A DNA stretch of 64,000 nucleotides. Origin: Tetmemena sp. SeJ-2015 (lineage: Eukaryota; Ciliophora; Spirotrichea; Sporadotrichida; Oxytrichidae). Within the stretch, counting starts at the first letter, position 1; each line of letters opens with the position of its first letter. The notes under the pieces were generated by a model, which was not told the origin of the DNA, searched no databases, and was given only the letters and a program-made list of their open reading frames with translations. The position numbers were made by a program, and so were the translations under genes. The stretch covers positions 79,406 to 143,405 of the forward strand of contig JAJKFJ010022276.1 of the NCBI GenBank assembly GCA_027382625.1, given 5' to 3'. This document shows, in pieces, positions 45,101-56,920 of the stretch.

Positions 45101-48100
45101 GTTAAATTTAAAGCTTACTCTCTTCTTTAGACAATAGCGTGAAATCATTTGAGTTCGTTATATAAGAATTAAAAATAAAATTTGCTAATTTTTATTAAAT
45201 AATTTTTATATTTAATTTAAATTGATTGAATTTCTCCAAATTATTCTGAAGATAGATTTAGAGGCCCTCCAGCTGCAAGCCCAAGACTTGGGAATTAAAA
45301 TTGACGAAGTGGTTACTGCTAAAATACAACTACCTTACAAATAATCTACTCAAAACAACACCACTTTAAAATAAATCATTCAAATAAATAATAAATAATA
45401 AATTATCATATAAATAAGAGATTACTATATTTAAATCATTACAGAAATTAAATATTTTTTTTTGTTGATTTATTATAATTTAAATTTTAGCTTTAATTTT
45501 AAATTTTTTTTAAAAAAATAATGATCAATTTATATGAGCTAATATATTTTTCGAGCAATAATTCAATCCCGTACTAATCAGTAACATGCAAGAAAGGCGG
45601 CTCTAACAACATCCTACTCTACTTGAACAATATAAACTTTACCTACTATCAGACTTTGCAATACATGGCTTTTTCAATCCGAGGGCTCTTCAGTCCGATA
45701 GATCAAACTTAACAACAATTTAGACTCACTATAAGATAATATGAGTAGGCTAGTAGCATTAGCTTAAGAACCTGAAAATTATAAAGCCTCAGAGTTAGGC
45801 TAACTTAACTTGACATATTACGCTACTGGGTCAAATTTCAACCAATTATTTTCATTCTTATATCTTCAGACAGAAGACTTGCTAAGTTTAATTATTTGAT
45901 GTAGTCTTCGAAGAGATTCCTGGCTCCAATAGAACTTATCAGAACATGTATTTGAGAATTTCATTCCCCAAGTACATAGACACTAGCAAAGCTAAAGTTC
46001 AGAAGATATAAATTTGAATCAAATATATTTTTAATTGTATTTTGTACTAATTCATTTACCTAGATGCTTCTTTTGAATACGTTGACAGCTATACCCTTCT
46101 AATAAGAAATTTCAATGGATTCCCTATACGAGTAAAAGACATTTCAGCCAACTCCACAAAATATATTCCACTCTTTACTTTCGGCTTGAGGATTTTTACT
46201 GACGCCTAACTTTTAATGCCTTCTCTGAGCTATGAGAATAAAATAGTGCTTGGCTTTGATTGCTAGTCTCCATGTCTCAGCTGCACTCAGTATGCAACTT
46301 AATGCCTGAGTTGCTAATAAAATAAGTACCTTTTTAACAGTGAGTGCATAGCCGCATGCCCTGCTGGATACTATAGTGTGAATAACATTTGCAAAATCTG
46401 TGACTCAAACTGCTCGAGCTGTGCCGCTGACTTAGACTTTAATAGTATGTGCACAAGCTGAATATATTATAAGACCTTGTTTTTAAATTTTAAACCTGCA
46501 TTGATGGTTACTATCTTAATAATGATGGAAGATGTGTACCAAGTTGCGCTCTTTTTCAAAGAGCAGATAATGAAACAATGTAATGCATAAATTGCGGCAT
46601 CTCCTGCTAAGAGTGCGATAAATTAATTTATCTTTTTGTATTCACAGAGACTTTTTAATTTAATCTTATAAATAAATCTCGATGCAACTAAGTGTATTAC
46701 ATGCTATTAAGAATTTCAAAACTTTGAAGGAACTTGCATCCTTTGCCCAAATTCTTTGGAATATGTGGATGGCAATTTGATCTGCTTACAGCATGCAACT
46801 TCATTCTTTCCTTTAGAATACGTGTCGATCGCAGTAGTGGTTTTCATAACTTTAATAATCTTAACTTTGGTAGAAATTAATTTTAAAAAGAATAAGCCAC
46901 AAACAAGGACAGAATTAAGTGCAATGCTATCCACTAATCAATTGATAATAAAATATTTTGGATTGTGGTACTCATGCTTATACATGCTCACTAATTTGTT
47001 TTGGACAACTTATATTGCCGTTAAAGATTCAAAATAAATTTATACAAATAAAATATTTGATTTTCATTTTTTACTTTTCTACAGAAAAATAATCCAAAAA
47101 TAGACATCTTCAAGAATTTTAAACTCTACCAAAATAAATAAAGAAATTTTATGTCTTAATTATACACTCTTACTTAAAGAGTAATAAATAGATCTTATTT
47201 TTGAAACAATAATTTGAAACTTATACTAAATATGTGTAAATAATTTTAAAAGCTCTAATTAATTTAGTAAAATTTATTATAGTTACATTTAATATGGATA
47301 AGTTATAAATTGAAAGGGAAATTATTATTATTAAGAAACTGCTAGAAATTAGTTAATTAAAGTATGATTATTAGAGCCTTCTTGAAAATTTCATGACGAT
47401 CTATAAATGAAAATTTTTAACTTCTTTCAATATAGTCAATATAGAATTCCAATATTTAATGTCTTTTAATAAATTAGTCTAATATAAGGCTTTTGATAAT
47501 TACTAATATAACGGTATTCCCAATCTCTAAAGATCCTAGCTTAATAATCTCAGATCTTAGCCAATTACATTTGTACAGCAAAGTTTCCACTTGTCAAAAT
47601 AGTGGCAGTTTTCTTTTGCAATTCTGTTATGGCTATATTTTAATTAAAGATCCTAATTAAATTATTTATTTTTAAAGAAATGATTTATGTAATTAAGCTA
47701 CTTTCGAAAATTCACTTGATTTATGTCTTAATTCCCAATATAAATAAAGAAATTTCTATTTTTCTATTTTATATTGCAAACAGAAGGAATCTAGATATGA
47801 TAACACCATTTAATCTTCCAATGTGTATAATTATAGCGGATGTTTTTTTGCTTAATTTCATTTTTCAGAGTCGAAAATTTTTAATTGCAACTTTCGTGAT
47901 AGAGATTAACAAATTAATTTTAGCTCGTCTTTGTGGAATTAAGAAGTTTTCTAAAACATATTCAGATGGCAATTTGAGTTATTATAATCTTGAGTATCTG
48001 TTATGTAAAAAAAGATAATCTCTTTATCATGCATTTTGAATAAAGATCTCAATGATATATTTTTGAGAACTATTTATAATTAAAAAGATGAGCGAGTAAA

Positions 48101-49060
48101 CTATTATGTTCTCACAAATGCGATTTCATTTTTAGTAGTATACTACTTAACCAAGTTTTTAGCAAGCCAAGTTTAAAAATTCCATAAGGGAGAAAGCCAA
48201 TACATTAAACAAAACAGATTCAATACTTCAGTTACTTACTAATTTTTTGAGAATGTTAAAAATAATATTAGAAAAAGATCATTTAGAAAAAATAATCATC
48301 ATAAACTTTGATGTCTCTTTTTCTTCTGAATTTCAAAAATAAGACAAAAATTAGCAAAATTAAGAAGGTAGAGAATTATAAAAATTGCATAGTAGCATTA
48401 AATAATCTGAATCCACTGAAAAAGTTGTGTTGATGTGTTTTAACAAAGATAAAGAAAAAAGATTTGTATATAAAATTTAAAATTTCAATAGAAATTAGTA
48501 AGTTAAAAAAGGAAATTTATTAAATAAATTCTCAGGATAAAAATTTGACACCATCTAAACCATATTTTTAATAAAATCGACCTCATTTCCAATGAAGATT
48601 TTACATAAATCAATTTAAGAATAGCAAATTTCCATAAATAATTCCGCTTTCTCTAATTCGATATGCTATATTAAAAATATAAAATGCTAAAAAATTAGCC
48701 ATGTCTCCAATTGTATTTAAAAGGCATTTTATCAAAAATAAATTAGATCTTTAAATTTTTGAGTGGAGGCTTTAAAATGAAAATAAAAACCACCTTTAAA
48801 GATCAACTTCATACGTAGTTAAACATGCTCTATCTAGAAACAAAAATCGTTACACTTGGTATTGCTATCTCCTTTACCCAGTAGTGGTCTTATTTATTAT
48901 CCTTGGAAAAAACTTAGTTCTCTACTTTACAATATATCAGACTATGTATGAGGACTAAATTGAGAAGAAACTTATGTTTTCATTTACAGTATTTGACACG
49001 ATTTATGTATTAAGCTTAAGCTTTTCGTTTTACTCTTAAGCCTTCTAACAAGAGTGATAG
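39164..49060 (+). CDS. fragmented gene: secreted/membrane receptor-like protein with Cys-rich stalk
   Basis: A series of plus-strand coding pieces is separated by AT-rich DNA. ATG 39164 has a hydrophobic, signal-like start (PFCFAISLLTI). Then SVKSHGYESLIQSAQDIL (39268); NEWLKYNLTQPRCFQGVVIS ... WFELQCVNDGSNLRIKNITI (39830-40010); pieces near 40320, 41700, 42010-42300, 42555-42730 and 44000-44300; GGSNNILLYLNNINFTYYQT (45590-45760); and EEIPGSNRTYQNMYLRISFP (45900). A furin-like/GF-receptor Cys-rich stalk follows (CQSPCLSCTQYATQCLSCQQ, CPAGYYSVNNICKICDSNCS, 46240-46780), then membrane segments at 46800-47035 (YVSIAVVVFITLIILTLVEI; YFGLWYSCLYMLTNLFW), 47680-48020 and 48840-49030 (LLYPVVVLFIILGKNLVLYF). 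Assembly into one gene is inferred from order, strand and domain logic. Several frames are joined only partly; scrambled order is not excluded. Confidence 0.5.
42423..42442. repeat. (TC)10 microsatellite
   Basis: Pure TC dinucleotide run in non-coding DNA. Confidence 0.85.
46458..46498. other. IES, pointer CTG
   Basis: CTG at 46458-46460 and 46496-46498. Removal of 38 bases deletes the TGA after FNSMCTSC and continues into CIDGYYLNNDGRCVPSC, preserving the Cys spacing. Confidence 0.82.
46616..46683. other. IES, pointer CGAT
   Basis: CGAT at 46616-46619 and 46680-46683. Removal of 64 bases joins CGISCQECD to ATKCITCYQEFQNFEGTC. Confidence 0.85.
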
Positions 49061-50080
49061 AGTGATTTTTAACTTTAGAATTAATAATTAATTAATAAAT
49101 GGCTTTGAATATTCAACATTAGTTGCTCTTAAGAACGACTAAAATCAATATTTATTAATTTAGCTTACTACAAAAAGTTTAATTTAAATATTTAAATTCT
49201 CAATTATTAGTGCTCACTTATATTTTTAGAGAATTTAATTTATCTTGCATTATTTATATTGAGTATAGCAATTTCAAATAAATATTTAGATATGTTTTTG
49301 TAACTTTCTAAATATTTTGCAGTCCGCTTAGAAAACTTTAAATAATATTTAGAAAACAAATTAAACTCATGTTATTGCGATCATTATAAGTGTGAAACTG
49401 AATTATTAAATAATATCGATAATCATTTCAAATAAACCCATTTTGTTTAAATAATTTAGTTTTAAAAGATGAAAATAAATTTGTACTTTTTTTACTTATT
49501 ATGAATAAAAATGTGCAATTTTTATGAAATTTATATCCATTTGAGAATTTGTTATTTCTACTCGTGCGCTCTCTTAAAGTTTATGAATTAAAAGGGAATA
49601 AGATATTAAAGAAACAAATCTGAGATTAAGAGAATTTTTAATTATACAATTTTTCTTGTAAAACTTCTTAAGAATAGTTAAATCATTTATATCAATAATT
49701 TATTTTCTTCTTTATTTATTTTATCAATCTTTAATATTACTTAATAAAGTTTAAAATCTGTAAATGATATGTTTGACTAAACTCAAATTTGATTTAGTTT
49801 CCATCTATATTTAAAAATAAAATTTAGAGATGCTAAAAATTTCAATTTGTTTATTAAAAATTAAACATAAATGAGAACAATCTATTTAATTCAATTTAAT
49901 CTTTAGAAAAATCTCTATTAAATTCGACAAATCCATAAAATATATTTATTGATTAAATGAATAAATTTAATCTTAAAAGAGGATAATATAACTTTAATAT
50001 TTAAGAAGAATTAAGAAGAATTAAGAACTCCTCAGGGCATAAATAAAATATGAACTTAACATGCATTAATCACCTTTTGC
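49061..50080. other. AT-rich DNA without recognisable genes
   Basis: No frame with amino-acid composition like the neighbouring coding pieces was found; many A/T runs. A tandem AAGAATTAAGAAGAATTAAGAA-type word occurs near 50006-50030. Confidence 0.5.
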
Positions 50081-50119
50081 GTCCACGTGGCAGCCAAAGA
50101 TGCCAATTTTAAGACCTTG

Positions 50120-51175
50120 ACAAGCCCTCTCACTACCTTATATCTCAACAGCAGCGGCCAAAATTGGACTAGAACATACTGACTCCCACGCCAGCACTCC
50201 TCACTCTGAATCTTTCCATCTAACTGGACAAGGCTTAGCCGGAAAAAACCTCAGTGGCGTTGATTAGATTTAGAGCAGGAAAAAAAATGACTAAGGCCTC
50301 CTGGTCAGACTTGAGAACTTCACGGTGATAGGTGTCACTTTCAAGCAACATGATGTTAAAAATGGATAGTGTTAAAGCTCTAAAAATGGATAGTGTTAAA
50401 GTTTTAACGTTATTTCCTCACACGAAGCACCAGCTACGTAATGCATTATTATAGTCTTACTTCTGGCTCGCTCACCTTAAACGATTTTAACCACAATCAT
50501 TACTCTTTTTGGGTTCTCAATCAGAGAGAGGGGGTGCTAATCTAGGGCGACTGAGTTACGACTTGATAATTTTTTCAGAAGAAGAATTGCAAAATAACAG
50601 CCATTTTTTGGTTGAGCACAGACGCTGAAAGATACATTCAGGTAAGATTTCGTTATATTTACTTACTAGGTTGTAGTATATCAGAGACAAATTTGAAGTT
50701 CATCCACTAGTGTGAAGAAGTTTTCCTAGAGCTCAGTATATTTATAGCGACTTAGTTTACTTTTTCAGATCCTTAATCTATAGAATTTTCTAATTCTTTG
50801 AAGACTAGAGCTAGCAGACGATTTATGTTATATTTAAAAAGCCATATATTGTAGTCACGGAATTAATTAAGTTTTATTGTGCCAAGCTCTAACTAGGGAG
50901 GCTTCACTTTTAATCGCAGGAAGAGAAAGTTGGAGCAGAAGCAAGATATCTGAAGATTGGTGTATGGTAGTGAAGATAGTTGCCAAGAACTTGGAAATTC
51001 ACCATTTGAAAACAGAATTTGAAATAAACTTGCAATATTAATTCCGAGTATTTAATATATTTCAAATTAAGTAAAGAAGTTTGATATTAAAATTCAATGT
51101 TTAATTATTGTGACAGAGATATTGAATAATGTCCGGCTGTACCTACCACCTCGCCAAGCCGACTTTGGCGCAACG
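50120..51175 (+). repeat. left arm of a diverged inverted repeat, GC-richer than surroundings
   Basis: Sequences here recur in reverse complement at 54960-55530. Matched landmarks (left arm read forward, right arm read reverse): ACATACTGACTCCC / ACATACTAACTCCC; CTGAATCTTTCCATC / TTGAACCTTTCCATC; AAAACCTCAGTGGCGTTG / AAAACCTCAATGGCGTTG; GGCCTCCTGGTCAGACTTGA / GGTCTTCTGGTTAGATTTGA; CTTCTGGCTCGCTCAC / GTTCTGGCCCGCTCAC; GACTGAGTTACGACTTG / GATTGAGTTACGATTTG; and CCGGCTG...CCTCGCCA at the inner ends. The left arm is about 500 bp longer than the right, mostly within 50650-51110. No convincing ORF. Confidence 0.8.
50357..50402 (+). repeat. 24-bp tandem repeat, two copies
   Basis: TAAAAATGGATAGTGTTAAA recurs 24 bp apart inside the left arm; no counterpart was noticed in the right arm. 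Confidence 0.85.
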
Positions 51176-53240
51176 TCATGGGTCCTAGATTTTAACATTC
51201 TAATTTAATATTAATTAACTTTTAACTGAATCTTCTTAAAAAAAATAAAATAAAATATAGAATTCAAATTTTTATAAAATTTAAGTTTTTGACTTGAATT
51301 CCTTGATATCAAATTTCTAGATTTATATATTTTATTTTGAAAAAGTATAATTTTATAAGAAATACTTATTCAATTTATAATTTATAAGTAATTATACCCT
51401 TTCAAATCTTAAATAAAAATTATATTCACACTTACAGTTTTTACTCATGAATATTTACAATAAATTTACTCACAAATATCTTTTATTAATTAGTTAATTT
51501 AATCTATTTATAATATTAGATTATTTAGTAGCTTGCATCAGAGCGATATAGTAAAAATTATATCCTTAATTTTTTACTGAAGAAGATATGGCAAATTAAG
51601 TTCAAACTAAATTTAATTTAAATCTCAATTTCATAAATTATTAATTTACTTTTTATTATAAAAGATAATAAATCAATCTTTAAATTAAATTTTTAAAAGA
51701 TAACAAAAATACAAATTAAAAAACAGTTTTGGATATCTTATAATCATTATTTGTCATAAGGGTTCTTGGCTCATTTTCTTAGTGAATGATAAGTCACTGT
51801 GTCAGACCATAAAGAGAAAATTTTGAAATGATGCTTCTCTCCTGTAAAAAAATTTTTTTATTCCATTTGGAGCACACAACAGAAATAATTATATTATATA
51901 ATTTTTTTATTAACTCAAAATAAATTTTCTGTTATATATCATTTAAAAATAAAAGAATAATTTTATTTTAATCAGTTTTATTCTCATTTTTTTCCACTTG
52001 AGATATACTTTAATTGTAATGATAAAAAGTTAAATTGGGTTTTTATTGCGATGGGATTTGATTCCAAGGCTATAAATAGAGAAATAATATACAAAGATTA
52101 TTTAATTTTGACTCTCAGATATCAAAGTTATTAGGGAATATAAATATTGTAAAAATCAATACTAAAATGAAAAGGACACTTAACAAAAGGCTTAATAACT
52201 TTCTCAAGATAAAATAATAATTTACAAATTAACTATTTTAAAATATCGTTAAAATATCAATAGAAATGAATGCTAGATTAATCTAATTTTTTCCTTCTCA
52301 TTTAAAAATCTAAATAAATCTTTATTAAATTTAAATTCGAATGATTATGATTTTCCTTCTTAAAGGAAATCTTCTCATAAAGTACATTTATCTATTCAAA
52401 TGTTAAAAAATATTTTATTTATCAAATTAATTTATAAGCATTATGTTTGAAATTACGTTTTTACTTTTGTTTTAAATTAGTAATCTTAATTTATATTGAA
52501 GAGAGTAGACGATTATGGAGCAGAAATAAATAATTATTCTGATCTTTTGTTTTAAATCAACTTGACTTATAGAGGAAGTATTTTAAATAAAATAAATTCA
52601 TTTTATTAAATCAATTTTGAAATAAATTTAGCAATAGCTCTTTCAAGACCGTATTCGGAGGATTGGTTTCCTTAACTGCAAAAATCTGGTGCTATTTAAT
52701 CTAAAATAGAATATGAATTTAAGGTTTCTTTAATATATTCATCAATAATCTACTTTATTATTTTTGCTTAATTTTACTTCTCTGTTCAGCTTGTTAGCAT
52801 ATTTATTCTTGAATTAAACTAAAAATAAATTTAATTATTCTCATTTTTTTTGCTATAAAATTTTTTTTTACAAAGAATAAAATGATTGTTTAGTAAATGT
52901 TGAATAAATTTCTTTTTTTCCTTTTTCCACTCGATTTCAATAATTTTGCCACTTGTTATTTATTTTTATCTAAACTTATTAAATTTATTCAACTTATATG
53001 CAATATTTTCCAAATAGTTTTAGATATATTTAGGAAATTAAAACTTTTTTATGAATAAAATATTATATATTTCAAGTCATTCAGTCAAATTATAATCTAA
53101 GTTAAAATATAGATTTAGCGAATAAATTATCTTTAATTGTGTAATAAGAACGAGGTATGGCTACTTTTTTGTAAAGAGTAACTTAGAATGGTGCTAAATG
53201 CTTTCCATATTTATTAAGAAATTGAATATAGGTTTATTCC
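51176..53240. other. AT-rich DNA inside the inverted-repeat loop
   Basis: About 2 kb of very AT-rich sequence. No coding piece could be supported. Confidence 0.5.
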
Positions 53241-54500
53241 GTGTACAGCTCAACTACGCATCTGGATCTTTCAATTGACAATGAGGGAATCACTCAATTG
53301 AACCAACTTCGACATCGGCTTCAACTACTACCAATGGAGTGATGGGGACTACACCACTCAATATCATTCCTACTTCTCAGCCAACGTCACTCTCATTGAA
53401 TATGATTGGGTTGACATATAGTATGCTTATTATTCTATATTTTACAATTGGTACAATCAAACCGTCATACCTAAACTAGTTGTTTTCTTAAACTTACATT
53501 TATGATTATAAAATTATTTTATTCCTTTGGTACCTTGCACAGATAGATTCAACAATAATAGCAAGTTTAACGATGATGCAACTTTTTATAAATTTATTAT
53601 TGTATACAGGAATTACTGGTACGTTTCTATGCCTGCCCTATGATTTTAACTACAAGTTAATCGGGAATTTATATTCCGCAGCAGGAACGGTCATGCAAAA
53701 TTTGATTTAAAAAAGAGATAACTTTAAAGAGTAAGAGAATATTAAATATATAAATTAAGAGTAAAAATTATTTATTTACTGCTTTGAATTCAGAAAGTAA
53801 CCGAGATTACTGCTTTAATTTACAATAAAAATAATTTTTTTTAAATAGATATCAATATCTCACTAATTAATTAAAGCTTAAGAATATTTATCCCCGAAAA
53901 AATAAAATTTGGCTCAAATTTAATTCCCAATTCTAATATGTTTAAAAAGCAAATAGATATAGTGAAGTGCAATCAAGAAGTCTTAAGTAAAAGCTTTCCT
54001 GACTAACGCTGCAAGAGTCAAGCTGAGATAGATAAGGCTCAAAAGGAAATCGCATTTGACATCTTGATATTTGATAATTATTTAGAGTATTTTTTCTTAT
54101 ACTTCAAAGCTACTTCGATTAGAAAGATTTCACTTAGCCAATTAAACACTACTCGCAGCTAATTACTATGAGACCTCCAAAGGATTTAGTGCAGCGAAGA
54201 ATTTATGAGATAACTTAATCATTTAAAATACTTAGTCTTAATATATTTTAACTTCTAACATTGCGTCCTTTTCAGAGAGCCTTATTTCAAGTAACTTAAA
54301 TGGCAATCAAAAAGAGTTCTTTGAAATCTATTTTGTGCTATCTAATTTAATAAAATTTAATCGAAGAGAAAGATTCGTTAATCTATAATAGATAGAACAC
54401 ATCAGAAGCCTATTTCACCTTCTTGTTTATGAGAAGTGGAAAGAGAAATACTTACTCCAGAATAAGAGCTACCTTATTTTATTCTTATTAAAATAGCTAT
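53241..54500 (+). CDS. fragments of a membrane/extracellular protein gene inside the inverted repeat
   Basis: After removal of the IES at 53251-53308 the first piece reads VQLNFDIGFNYYQWSDGDYT then QYHSYFSANVTLIEYDWVDI, an extracellular beta-strand-like sequence. Further pieces: TFYKFIIVYRNYWYVSMPAL (about 53575-53640); QIDIVKCNQEVLSKSFPDQR then CKSQAEIDKAQKEIAFDILI (53945-54070); FDNYLEYFFLYFKATSIRKI; SSNLNGNQKEFFEIYFVLSN (54270-54350); and RSLFHLLVYEKWKEKYLLQ (about 54390-54460). The Cys...CKSQxEID pattern is of a kind seen in ciliate membrane proteins, but I do not assign a family. No start, stop or membrane end is fixed. Confidence 0.45.
53251..53308. other. IES, pointer CAACT, with a nested direct repeat
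   Basis: CAACT at 53251-53255 and 53304-53308. Removal of 53 bases deletes stops and gives VQLNFDIGFNYYQW. Inside, an 8-bp repeat TCAATTGA occurs at 53271-53278 and 53294-53301. Confidence 0.75.
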
Positions 54501-54959
54501 ATATATTTTGATAAGATATTTATTTGATGCACTATCCTAAACAGGAGGTCTTATGAAATAAAAATAAAAATGTCGAATCCTTAAATTAAATGATTATGCA
54601 TTTATTTAACTTGTTATGAACATAATATTTGCAGTAGCCACTTGGGTATCTACCTATTTTGAAAAGGACATGCTAAATTTAGCCTTGTTTAATCCTTATT
54701 AAATTATAATTATTTGATTGTTAAGAGACTTCTTCTATTTGTCAAAAAATAATAAGCAAACTCAAAAGACTTCACATCAACCCTCTTAGTTCGTAGGGAA
54801 ATAAAAACTTCATCCATCTAGAAATTTTATATGATATCATTTTATAAATTAAGGCTTAGCTAATGCGAACACATCAGTCATCAATAACTCAAGAGATTTT
54901 GGAAACACAAACTCATAAGAATTCGTATCTTAAGAATTTATGATTGTGCTAATTTTAAA

Positions 54960-55530
54960 TGAGAAAATTAGCCATGGCGAGGGGAGGGAGATCAGCCGGC
55001 CATTAAACAATATCTCTGTATAGTTGATTTTATCCCTTAGATACGATCTATTTTAATAAACCCTCGGCAGTTGTTGTGAATATGTAATAGAGAGGTGTGT
55101 GAATTATAGACAGCTCGTAAGATGCGAGAGGACAGTTGTAATTTCCAAATCGTAACTCAATCGATCTAGATTAGCGCACTATCGTCCAAAAGGAGCAATG
55201 GCTGTGATTAAAATTATTAAGAGTGAGCGGGCCAGAACTAAGACTGTTGCACTGACTAACCAAGCCTTAACCACTTGCCATTTTTCACATAATGTTACTT
55301 GAGGTATACACCAAACCTGTGGATTTCTCAAATCTAACCAGAAGACCTTATTAATTTTTTCCCGACTCTCAGTCTTACCAACGCCATTGAGGTTTTTTGT
55401 TGTATTTAGAGTTATCCTGTCTGATGGAAAGGTTCAAAGTGAGTGGGGGAGTTAGTATGTTTGAGTCCGCTTTTGACCCCTGCATTTAAGAAGGTTGTGG
55501 TAAGTTCTCGTGATGGGCTGACACATGTTC
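54960..55530 (-). repeat. right arm of the inverted repeat
   Basis: Reverse-complement partner of 50120-51175 (landmarks given there). The arms are diverged by many point changes and small indels rather than identical, so this is an old pair. Outer ends are near 50120 and 55530; outside them no alignment was visible. Confidence 0.8.
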
Positions 55531-56900
55531 GATTGTGATAGTTTTGTCAGTTACTTATTTATTTAATAATTCTATATTCCTCTTAAATTCATAAATGATT
55601 GCGTTTATTTATGATATATGGTTAAGAATTTAACGACAGTACGCTCTCTCATATTCAATTTAATGCAACTCATTTTAGTTTTAGTAAATTAGGGGAAGAT
55701 TGGGATCACATAACCGATATCAAAGAAAAGCCTCTTTAAAAGCAATAAAAGGCTAAGCGTTAAGAAATGCTGTAGTAACCTGAAATATTCAAACAAGGAA
55801 TAGATAGGTTTATTCAAATTACATTTATAAATTCATAAATGTATAGTTTTAAACTATTCTTATTTAAAAAGTTATATTTTCCTTGAGTTATCAACATATT
55901 TCATTTAGAATACAAAACTTTAATAATTTTTCTCTTATTATAATTTTAATTCTTAAAAAAGGTTTAAACTTACATCTCGGGATATATTCTTAGCAAAGTT
56001 AATTGAAACAAACTTGTGTTGTTTTATAATTTGTGAAAGTTTGCTAGAAGATTTGGAATTTGCTGCAGATAAAAGGATTATATATATTTTTGATAGTGAT
56101 GTTATTATGTTAAGTTATTATTATTCAGATTAATTTTTAATTTGAATTGATTTTTAAGGGTTCGACAGCTAGAGAAAAGATAGCTATTTATGAGAAAGCA
56201 AGCCAAAATAATTATTATTTGAGTTTTTTTTTATGCCATAGAATGAAGAAGTATTTAGAAATTAAAACTGTAGTCAGAACTATAAACTTAATAAAAAATT
56301 GGACAACTAAATTTAAATTATAAATACTTGTATATATAAAATCCTTTAAAAGATATCATTTTATTTTAATTTTGAAATAAAATGGTTATTGACTTTGAGT
56401 TTACAAACAGTGGAGCTTTTGAGGCGGCTGATGTTAAATTAAAAGTTGAGACATCTTCCCAGATACTTAAATGACCACGTCATGCTTTATAATTATAATT
56501 GCTACCAAATATTTTAATCATCAACTAAGATGAGGATATTATTCTTATAATCCTTTTTAAAGGCTTTCACAAAACGCAACAGCAAAGTAGACATCACTAA
56601 AAGCTCAACAATTTAAAAATATGAGCTAAAAAAAAATGATCAAAACTTCTTTGAAAATCCTTTAGTTCACTCGAAATTAAAATTATACGTTAAAAAATAT
56701 AAAATTTTAGAAGATAATAAATAGCAACAGTCAGAATAAAATAGATAAGAGACTCAGAAAAATTTTATTAGAATTTTTAACAACTCAAAAATAATCATGA
56801 TAATCTAAAGCGAATTTTAATAACAGATCTAGCTTTTCCATTTCATAATAACTAATTTACTATAAATGCTATATTATCAGAATATATCTAAGTTTTGAGA
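55531..56900. other. AT-rich DNA without recognisable genes
   Basis: No supported coding piece; a short open stretch at about 56375-56450 (MVIDFEFTNSGAFEAADVKL) is too short to call. Confidence 0.4.
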
Positions 56901-56920
56901 ATTATAAACAAAATATTAAT

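Noticed and set aside
46716..46934. Minus-strand ORF at the Cys-rich region
   Set aside because: Shadow of the plus-strand stalk and membrane helix.
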